From a virus: a stretch of 20,990 nucleotides of DNA. Below, in pieces: positions 1 through 7,000 of the stretch. A model generated the notes under the pieces. That model was not told the DNA's origin. It made no database searches and saw only the letters and a list, made by a program, of their open reading frames with translations. The DNA lies in the IMG/VR virus record IMGVR_UViG_3300014060_000176, positions 1 through 20,990 of that record. The stretch is one strand, 5' to 3'. Every line of letters begins with the position of its first letter. Position 1 is the first letter of the stretch. The position numbers and the translations under genes are program-made.

Positions 1-1304
1 AGTAGTCCAAATGGCACATTGCCCAGCACGCCGTCATATTGACGCTCATCCTGAGTAGCGAATCGCTCGAGGCTGGCATTTGCAATCTCATGGCGATCAC
101 CATGCAGCGCTTTGGCTATTTTGGCCGATGTCTCGTCCATTTCAACGCCGGTCACTTTAGAATCTGCCGGCGCGGTATGCAAAAACACACCGGGGCCGCA
201 GGATGGCTCAAGCACTTCACCCTTCACGCCGAGACGCTGCGCGACCAACCACATGGCACTTGCCACTTCGGGCAAGGTGTAGAACTCATTCAGAGAATCG
301 CCACAGCCGCCATTGCCTGAGTATTGGCGCAGAATCGCTTTGTCTTCGTCTGAGTATTCTCCCCCACGGGCTACGATAGCGGCGGCTTGCGTATTCAGGT
401 CACGGCGGGCTTGCTTGCTGATGCCGGCCTGCACCCCAAAAGGAAGCGATGCGTCAACATTGCCAACCTGGACAGATGCAAGATTAGAAATCCGCGCATC
501 CTCGGCGGCCATTGCATCCGGCGTGCCGTCAGTTCGGCGCTCTAACAGGCGCTCGTAGCGGCTTTTCGACTCTTTTGCTACGGTTTTTTGTGGATTCTCT
601 GCGGTAACAGGCTTCGAAATAGCAACTTCACCGGGCTTGAGGTGCTTTTCGCGGATGAACCAGCCGCCCAATTTCTTGAATGTGTAGGGGTCAATCTCCA
701 TCGCCTGATCTTTGGTCAGATCAGTACGCACAATCCCGCGCAAAGTCTTACCCCTGCCTGTGATGTGCTCAACAATAGCGTGCGGAACAACGATGTCCCC
801 GGCATGGCTAGGCGCTACATGTTCGTTTTCTGCTTTTTTTTCGACATGTTTTTCCGATGTGTCGATTGAATCAACATGTTTTGGCGGTGCTGCGAATAGA
901 TCAGCTTGCGGCGCTGGCTCCGGCTTTATGTTGTCGAACATCGCCGCGACTTCAACAACAGACTTTCCGCCCAGCTTTCCCATTTCCTCAAAAATGCGCT
1001 GCTGTTGGCCGTCAGTCATTCCAGACATGAGGTGTGCGAGGTTGCCTAGCCCGCCATGCTTGATGATGAAAGCCTCTAGGCGTGCTGAATGCTTGTCCTT
1101 CTGGGGCTCTTCTGAGTTACCGAATAAATCTGGCTGCGCAGGCTTTTCAATGCGTACCTTCTGAATTCGAGTGTGTGCCTGCGTAAAATGCCCGCGCTTA
1201 TCTACCGATGCGCCGACCTGCACGGGCATCTCGATCAACTGGAATTGCTCTGACTTGAAGAATAGGCACCGAACGGCACCGAGACGCGAGAATAGGGTTT
1301 GCAT
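1..1304 (-). CDS. DarB-like polyvalent protein with N6-adenine methyltransferase domain (partial, C-terminus beyond left edge)
   Basis: The reading frame is open from an ATG at 1304 to the window edge, giving 434 complete codons and no stop. A SAM-binding motif I (EPSCGPGVFL, about residues 366-375), an acidic motif II (GVEMDE, 386-391) and a motif IV-like GNVPFG (428-433, an N-x-P-[FY] variant) mark a Rossmann-fold N6-adenine methyltransferase of the DarB/helicase-methyltransferase type. A conserved-looking block, HITGRGKTLRGIVRTDL through IDPYTFKKLGGWFIREK (about 180-220), precedes it. The N-terminus carries LFFKS and a KRGHFTQAH stretch similar to a module in the zeta protein. QPDLF (about 58-61) and QADLF (about 133-137) resemble clamp-binding peptides. 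In phage P1, DarB is packaged and protects DNA from type I restriction; an equivalent role here is inference. The start lies immediately downstream of a strong hairpin with no clear Shine-Dalgarno. An internal ATG at codon 26 is an alternative start. A C-terminal helicase may follow beyond the window. Confidence 0.85.
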   Translation of the reverse strand, partial: MQTLFSRLGAVRCLFFKSEQFQLIEMPVQVGASVDKRGHFTQAHTRIQKVRIEKPAQPDLFGNSEEPQKDKHSARLEAFIIKHGGLGNLAHLMSGMTDGQQQRIFEEMGKLGGKSVVEVAAMFDNIKPEPAPQADLFAAPPKHVDSIDTSEKHVEKKAENEHVAPSHAGDIVVPHAIVEHITGRGKTLRGIVRTDLTKDQAMEIDPYTFKKLGGWFIREKHLKPGEVAISKPVTAENPQKTVAKESKSRYERLLERRTDGTPDAMAAEDARISNLASVQVGNVDASLPFGVQAGISKQARRDLNTQAAAIVARGGEYSDEDKAILRQYSGNGGCGDSLNEFYTLPEVASAMWLVAQRLGVKGEVLEPSCGPGVFLHTAPADSKVTGVEMDETSAKIAKALHGDRHEIANASLERFATQDERQYDGVLGNVPFGL

Positions 1305-1306
1305 GG

Positions 1307-1340
1307 TGTCACCATCTAAGGGGTTCCCCTTATGGTGACA
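1307..1340 (-). promoter_or_regulatory. strong hairpin directly upstream of the methyltransferase-protein start codon
   Basis: TGTCACCA (1307-1314) pairs with TGGTGACA (1333-1340), and TAAGGGG (1317-1323) with CCCCTTA (1326-1332), leaving a 2-nt bulge at 1315-1316. This gives about 14 pairs with a 4-nt loop. In the minus-strand transcript the stem ends two bases before the ATG at 1304, so it would occlude ribosome entry. No U-run follows, so it is not a typical intrinsic terminator. It may be a translational brake, an attenuator or an RNase-processing site; which one is not shown by the sequence. Confidence 0.6.
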
Positions 1341-1347
1341 TCACGAC
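1331..1347 (-). promoter_or_regulatory. TCGTGA-N4-ACNAT motif, copy 5 (upstream of methyltransferase protein)
   Basis: The minus strand reads GTCGTGATGTCACCATA. It matches the consensus shared with four other intergenic sites. Here it lies 36 nt before the start codon, against 14-16 nt at the other four sites, because the hairpin at 1307-1340 sits between them. It partly overlaps the hairpin's upstream arm. GTGA and TCAC form a small dyad inside it. Confidence 0.5.
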
Positions 1348-1354
1348 ATAGCGG

Positions 1355-1915
1355 TTATAACTTGGAGATGATTTGTTCGTATTCGCGGACAATCGCACTC
1401 GCTGGTGCTATTTGCCTCTCGGTGAAAATTTCAGCCAGGCTACGGTAATACCACAGCGTTTCATCCTGACTCGCCGTGAATCGGTCAAATACCGATGCGC
1501 CGACCTCGACTAGATCAAGGTGGATAGACTGGATGTTGTGCAATTTGTCACAGGCCGAAACCAGCAGTGCATCGTCAGGCGTTTCTACCAAATGCGCCAA
1601 GTATGCCTCCTTGCGAACGCGCCACGGTGCTTTCTTCCCTGTTTTGGCATCCGGCGTACCATCAGTGCAGGCGCGAACGATAGACAATACGCGATCACCG
1701 AATTCCGCGATACGCACGGCCCACCCTTCGCCAGCATCTTCGAGAACATCATGCAGCAACGCGCCAATTTGCTGATCTTCATCGCCTCCATAGCGAGCTA
1801 CCAGCGCAGCGACCGCGACGGGGTGAGTGATATATGGGATGCCAGTGCCTTTGCGCTCTTGCCCTTCGTGGGCTTCGGCAGCAACGGCTAACGCTTTTGT
1901 GAATCTTGGGGTCAT
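1355..1915 (-). CDS. HD-domain small alarmone hydrolase, SpoT/MESH1-like
   Basis: This 186-aa protein has the single-domain (p)ppGpp 3'-pyrophosphohydrolase layout. AHEGQERKGTGIPYITHP (about 15-32) supplies His31. LLHDVLEDA (53-61) supplies the His55-Asp56 metal pair and the Glu59-Asp60 catalytic pair. CDKLHN (122-127) supplies Asp123 and Asn127, and ETLWYYRSL (152-160) is typical of the family. All expected metal and catalytic residues are present and there is no synthetase, TGS or ACT domain, so hydrolysis of ppGpp to GDP and pyrophosphate in the host cytoplasm is the best guess. Some members of the fold act on NADPH or other nucleotides, so the substrate is inferred. It sits inside the polyvalent-protein cassette, 42 nt after the 70-aa gene. 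A weak TGGAAG lies about 8 nt before the ATG. In this setting it could dampen a host stringent response or a (p)ppGpp-based defence early in infection. Confidence 0.85.
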   Translation of the reverse strand: MTPRFTKALAVAAEAHEGQERKGTGIPYITHPVAVAALVARYGGDEDQQIGALLHDVLEDAGEGWAVRIAEFGDRVLSIVRACTDGTPDAKTGKKAPWRVRKEAYLAHLVETPDDALLVSACDKLHNIQSIHLDLVEVGASVFDRFTASQDETLWYYRSLAEIFTERQIAPASAIVREYEQIISKL

Positions 1916-1935
1916 TGTGTGCTTCCAGAAATGCG

Positions 1936-1955
1936 AAGCCGCCCGAAGGCGGCTT
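1936..1955 (-). terminator. GC-rich hairpin with UUCG tetraloop, possible weak terminator
   Basis: AAGCCGCC (1936-1943) and GGCGGCTT (1948-1955) are perfect inverted repeats. On the minus transcript the loop is UUCG closed by C-G, a very stable tetraloop. It starts three bases after the TAA of the 70-aa gene. The downstream tract is CGCATTTC, not a clean U-run, so termination would be partial, allowing read-through into the alarmone hydrolase gene. It may instead be a 3'-end stabiliser. Confidence 0.55.
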
Positions 1956-1957
1956 TG

Positions 1958-2170
1958 TTATGCGGGTTGAGCTTGCTTTTGGCTTTCTGCGATAGCCTGC
2001 TTGATATAGTCAGGCGCTGAATCTTGGGCATCCTGCAATCTTGCCTGCTTTTCTTTCAAATACTCAGGCGAAGAATCGCAATCGCTTCTAATTTCGCTGT
2101 ACCCATCACCGCCATACTCGGGGGCTTTGCCGCCGCAGTAGTTCTTGGGATCCAGTTTTTTGCCGCTCAT
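1958..2170 (-). CDS. small acidic protein of unknown function (70 aa)
   Basis: The start is the ATG at 2170, whose ATGA overlaps the TGA of the zeta-domain gene. A strong GGAGGG lies 7 nt upstream, so an in-frame GTG at 2185 is not preferred. The protein is charged and polar with no membrane segment. A short [AS]-P-[ED]-Y motif occurs three times (APEY, SPEY, APDY), the last two each starting a predicted helix. Two cysteines lie in the N-terminal half. I do not recognise a family. Translational coupling to the zeta protein suggests a partner, chaperone or antitoxin-like role, but nothing in the sequence proves it. Confidence 0.7.
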   Translation of the reverse strand: MSGKKLDPKNYCGGKAPEYGGDGYSEIRSDCDSSPEYLKEKQARLQDAQDSAPDYIKQAIAESQKQAQPA

Positions 2171-4047
2171 TGTTTTACCCTCCACACCACAATCATACTC
2201 TTCAGCAACGACTTGCGCAAAATCTCCTTGCTCTTCATGGCGGGCTCACCACTTTGCGAAATCAGAATTGGTTTTTCACCCTTTGCCACGTTGTTGTCTC
2301 TGAAAGACCATGCATCAACCATCTTCCTGACTTGATCGAACGCGGCCTCATTAGTGGTGTTCGACAGCACAATTTCAGGCGGCACAAAGCGGCCAGACTC
2401 TCCGCCATCGAGGAATCGTTTCACTGCGCGCTTACCCGCCTCCTGTCTTGGCAGGTGCATGTAGTGCGCTTCCGTCCGGTACCCAGACTTCTTGAATTTC
2501 TCGACATCGGCAATGGCCGACTTGGCTGTTTTCATGGTTTTGTCCAAAACCACGTTCAACCCCATGATGCGGGCGAAGTCTGCGACATGATCGAAAAGCT
2601 CGCCGGATTCCTCATGTACCTGGTGCGCATTCCATCCTTCATACTCTGGGAGCATCGACTTGATGTGATCGGCATCTAGCACAATACAGCGATCAGGCTC
2701 GTACACTTCGCCCTTGAATGAAGACTTGCCAGAACCGCCTCGACCACCAAGGATAATGAAAGCTGGCTGTTCGCCCTGCGGAGGGCGTGCCGCTTTGATT
2801 CTTTCGGGTGACAGCAAGCCCGGTATTTTTACGTCCTTGCCATTTTCATCCTTGCCCATCACGCCGTCGTACAAGATTTTCCGGTGAAGTTCCTGCCGCT
2901 CCGGCGTCCACTTGCCATCGGTCATGAACTTATCAAGCGTTTCCTCAATGTTTTTCAGCCGATCTTGAGCCGCTGCAATCTTCTCTTTCGTGTCGGATGG
3001 GAACTCAGCGATGATACTTTCCGGCGAAACGTCAGCCTGATCGTGCGACTTTGCATAGTCGGTGGCATTGAATGACTCAGCCGGAATCGGCTCTTGCTTG
3101 CCAAGCACAACCGGCTTTTTAGATTCATCATTTTTGGGCGGCTCTTCGCCTTCCGCAACTGGCTTTCCGTTTTCGCCGGGCGGTTTCTTTCCGCCACCGT
3201 CGCCGCGATCAGCCTTGAATCCGGTCACTTCATGCCAATGCACGTTATGCAATCGGCCAGATGCATCCTCTACCTGAGTTCCATCCTTGCCGATTGCTTT
3301 CACCTTGCCGCCACCGGAAAACTCGCCAGCCTTGAAATGGATTGTGTCACCCTCTTCGATATTGTGTGTTCCGTAGCCATGTGCAGAACCGCGAACGTCC
3401 TCGGCGTCGTGCGCCGTCGGTTCCTGTGGTGGCTGTTTGGCAGACGGGCGCGCAGCGGGCGCTGCCTGCATCTGTTTCATTCGCTTATCGTCATGTTCTT
3501 CAACGACAGTGCCATCCTTACGGGTGTATTGCTTGACGTGTGATTTCAGGAAAAGAATGCGCGGATTGGCTGATTTCACCATAACACGCGGTTTCGATGC
3601 TTGAAGAAGCTGATCTTGCACGCTGACTATCAGACTGCGTGTACTTTTTGTTTTATGGGACGGAATGGCAAAGCCTGCGCGCAACAGAACCTCTCTCGCC
3701 CTTTCGTAATCCATGTAGGTTAGCTGGTCAATTGCAGACCGCAGATCGCCATAATTCAAATAGTCGCGCAATTCATCCGCATCTTGTTTTGCCGAACGCT
3801 CACCGGCCTTAATTTCAGACTTCGTTTCGCCGCTAAACATATCCGGCGTGTAGTCTTCCGGCCTTTCCAAGGCTGCAACTGGAATATCTCGCTTTGGAGA
3901 TGGCGGAACATTACGCGCAAACATATCGGCAGTTCGATCATCGTCTGCACGGCTAGTGCGCCTATTGAAATGCGCAGGCACAAACACGCCTTTCTTCGTT
4001 ACATAGGCGCTGACATGCGACTTGAAAAATAAGATTTTCGTTTCCAT
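2167..4047 (-). CDS. multi-domain ejection-type protein with zeta-toxin kinase domain (626 aa)
   Basis: The C-terminal third is a zeta-toxin-like P-loop kinase: Walker A GGRGGSGKSS (434-443), LDADHIKSMLPEY (457-469), HEESGEL (478-484), DKT (502-504) and GRFVPPE (552-558). Zeta/PezT enzymes phosphorylate UDP-N-acetylglucosamine or related nucleotide sugars; the substrate here is inferred. The N-terminal part holds two copies of an LF[FL]KSHV..Y..K.G..V..H module (about 5-30 and 164-189), two D-M-F peptides (41-43, 69-71), and an SH3/KOW-like segment (about 231-278) resembling one in the 218-aa protein. Linkers are Pro/Lys/Glu-rich. The start ATG at 4047 follows the TCGTGA motif by 15 nt and has only a weak GGGA. 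No epsilon-type antitoxin is recognisable next to it; the following 70-aa gene overlaps by 4 nt. The domain mixture fits phage polyvalent proteins. Confidence 0.82.
   Translation of the reverse strand: METKILFFKSHVSAYVTKKGVFVPAHFNRRTSRADDDRTADMFARNVPPSPKRDIPVAALERPEDYTPDMFSGETKSEIKAGERSAKQDADELRDYLNYGDLRSAIDQLTYMDYERAREVLLRAGFAIPSHKTKSTRSLIVSVQDQLLQASKPRVMVKSANPRILFLKSHVKQYTRKDGTVVEEHDDKRMKQMQAAPAARPSAKQPPQEPTAHDAEDVRGSAHGYGTHNIEEGDTIHFKAGEFSGGGKVKAIGKDGTQVEDASGRLHNVHWHEVTGFKADRGDGGGKKPPGENGKPVAEGEEPPKNDESKKPVVLGKQEPIPAESFNATDYAKSHDQADVSPESIIAEFPSDTKEKIAAAQDRLKNIEETLDKFMTDGKWTPERQELHRKILYDGVMGKDENGKDVKIPGLLSPERIKAARPPQGEQPAFIILGGRGGSGKSSFKGEVYEPDRCIVLDADHIKSMLPEYEGWNAHQVHEESGELFDHVADFARIMGLNVVLDKTMKTAKSAIADVEKFKKSGYRTEAHYMHLPRQEAGKRAVKRFLDGGESGRFVPPEIVLSNTTNEAAFDQVRKMVDAWSFRDNNVAKGEKPILISQSGEPAMKSKEILRKSLLKSMIVVWRVKQ
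2178..2183 (-). promoter_or_regulatory. ribosome binding site fixing the 70-aa protein start
   Basis: GGAGGG on the minus strand lies 7 nt before the ATG at 2170 and inside the 3' end of the zeta gene. It supports the ATGA-overlapping start over the upstream GTG. Confidence 0.65.
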
Positions 4048-4052
4048 TGTTT

Positions 4053-4069
4053 TATTGTCCCGTCACGAT
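4053..4069 (-). promoter_or_regulatory. TCGTGA-N4-ACNAT motif, copy 4 (upstream of zeta protein)
   Basis: The minus strand reads ATCGTGACGGGACAATA, 15 nt between TCGTGA and the ATG at 4047. It fills the gap after the 1935-aa gene and touches that gene's stop. Flanking TTG and CAA with TC/GA give an imperfect dyad. Confidence 0.55.
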
Positions 4070-7000
4070 CAAAAAAGCGACTCATTAGCTTGGGACACCT
4101 TGCGCTGATGCAAGAATGCCGCCAAACCAGTGTCATCAAGCCCCTCGAATGAACTGCTCATCAACTCGCGCAAGGCGTATTTTGTTTTCAGACGCTCCCG
4201 CGCATTGCGCTCACTTGGGTGATCGGCGACCAAATCCATGAGCTCTACATCATTCTTTTGCCCAATGCGGTGAATTCGTCCCCCCCTTTGCGCATGTGTC
4301 ATGGCCGTCATGGGACTGTCAAACTGCGTCAGCCACTGGCCTGACTGCAAGTTCGCCCCGGTTGCCCCAGCATCCGATGCAACCATGATGTCGTGCGTGC
4401 GGTCGCCCTTATCAGGATTGAACCCGCGAATCTTGGCTGATTTATCGACGGATGAATCGGCCCCAGTCAGCGTCATGACGCGGTGTCCATCTTTTTCGAG
4501 ACGCGCTTTGATGTTCTGCACCGCCTCCAATGAGTGCGCGAATACCACGCCCGGCTTTCCCTTGCGCTCATTGGCGATGCTGGCAAGAGCATCAATCTTG
4601 GCCGAATCAGGGCTCGAATCAAGAATTGCCCGGACAGCAGAGCCCTTGATGATGCCGATGCTGGACGATAGCTCTTTGGCAATCGCCTCGTGCTCAGACT
4701 CAGGCGCATCTTTGAAGTGCTCAGGTGAGATTGCTTTCATCGCCTCGACATCAACCTTGCCCTCCATGCGCGCCATCCGCACGCGACCTAGATTCTTGTC
4801 CAGATCGGAAAGCGCCTTGATTTGGGATTCGGTTGGCTTTACTGCAATCTCTTTCTTGTCCGCACGTATCTTTGGTTCAATCTTGAATGGCAACACATGC
4901 CGGATAAGCTCGCGCTTCAACGCATCCTGCGCGCCTTGAGTATTCACGCCGTACCGGCGCATGAATGCCGCCGTGTCGCCGTAACGCTTGGGATCCATCT
5001 TTTTCATGATGTCAGCCGCCTCGGATAGGTCATTCTTGATGACATCGGCGGTGCTATGAATATAGAACTCGCTATTGGCAGACACAGAATCAACCACATT
5101 CGCCATTGCGGAATTCTCTTTTCCCGCACGATTGAGCGTGTTGTGCGCTTCATCGGCAGCCAGAAAGTCGTAATTGATACCCTCTTTTGCCATCACTCCC
5201 TTCATCCACGCGCTACGCTGCTCGGGCTGCATTGCCTCAAGACGCGCACTCATTGATGCCGCGTCAACGCCCGCATGTTGCGCGCCAAGGTGGAGCATGT
5301 CATCGCGGAAAGACTGGTGCGTCATAACCGTGAAGTGATGCTTAGGGTCTTTGTATGCGGCAATTCGCTCGTCGCGCGAAGCGCCCGGCTCACAGTGCCA
5401 GCTATATTTGCCAGGCTCCATGAAGCGCAGCGCCTCAGCGCCGATCTGCCCTTGAACAATTGACGGAACAAGGAATAGACCGCGCTTTGCCTTGCCTTGA
5501 GATTGCAGGTGCGAGAATGCCCCAAGCATCATTGCCGTTTTTCCGGCTCCGGTACCAGCCGCCAGCGCCACGCGCTTATTTTTCTCAATGATCTTGATCG
5601 CCCGTTGTCGCATCACCCCATCGGGGCCCGACATCGTTGGGCTGAACAATTTCAGCGGGCGTCCCGGCTTAAAGTTTTGCCCGACAACGGGCATCATTGC
5701 CGCAATGGTGCGCTCGGCAGCATGGCCTAACGTGTAACGTTCATCGGAAGATAGTGGTTTTTCAGCCTTGGCAGGCGTGTCGCCAAACATGTCAGGCTCT
5801 TGCTCGGTAGAGAAAAATCCCATTTGCGACTGGTTGAACGCTTCCTGCTCTTCCCTCGCGGCATCGAGCTTGTCACTCACACTACCGGCGGCATATTTCC
5901 CTTGGCTACGCTCGCGCAGGCCGTCGATCAATGCACGTTCTTTTGCTTCACGGGCTAACCTTGCCTTGGGGTCAACTGCGTCTAGGTGGTTCAAGTTGTT
6001 GCGCACCACTTGCCGCCCCAGCTTCAGCGGCGCGTTTGGATTGAGCTTGTTGTAATTCTCATGGAATGACTGCCCGACTTTCGAGCGGATTAAATCTTGC
6101 ACCGACGCATAGGCATTTTCGTGCCCGTGCATGGCATCGGCATACTTCGCCCACGTCAGGGAAGATGCATTCACCTCTTCTGCCAGAGCGTCACGCTGGG
6201 ATTTCCATGCCTGCCATTCTGGGTTTGAGGTTGTTTCGCCAAACATATCCCGAACTTCTTTTTCAGGCTCAATGTGCGCCATGCCGTCAAGGCGCTCGCG
6301 CAATATCTCGGCCTCGTCACTCTCATGGGCCACATTGGCATGAAAGAACTTGCGCAATGTCTGTTGATCGTCGGTTGTGAGTTCGCCAATCGGCTTGTAT
6401 GCGGCTATACCTTCCGGGGTATCGGATAACGCGCGGTGTAGCGCATCTTGTGCCACGGCATCAGATTCGAAGTTTTGCCGCTGTATGGTCGCGATCTTTC
6501 CGCCGTACTCACGCTGCACAAAGCTATCGGCATAGTCATTGAACACGCCAGCCAAGTCTTCATTCCGCAGTAGCTTGCCGTCCTTGTCAGTACGAGCCGC
6601 GACTTCATCCAGTGCTTCGCGATAGGCTTCCGTATTACCCGACTTCTGAAAAAAGTCTGCCGACTGCAAGTCTTCAACTATCGCATCAGGCGAATCGCCA
6701 TCCGCCGCACGACCGCCGATGTAATCCCTGATTGATTGCCGCATATCGCCTGATGGCTTGAACGGTCTGGCAAGTGTCGCGGCCACGCCGGGCTTTAAGT
6801 CCAACGCCAAGTCTGGCCGCTTCGCAAATCCTTGCGGCAACCAGTCATCCTCATCATGCTCACCGTTAAGGATGGCGAGCGTATTTCGCGTGCGGTCAAG
6901 CTCTTCGCGATCAACTGGCTTTGCCAGGCGGTCTAATCCGTCCGGCGTAATGGTCAACACCTGATTGCCGGCCACCCGGTCTATTGAGTAATCGCCACGC

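Noticed and set aside
524-1680. TDGTPDA peptide and similar DNA shared by the methyltransferase protein (near 524-545) and the alarmone hydrolase (near 1648-1670)
   Set aside because: Only about 20 bases are similar, with no further homology around them; treated as coincidence.
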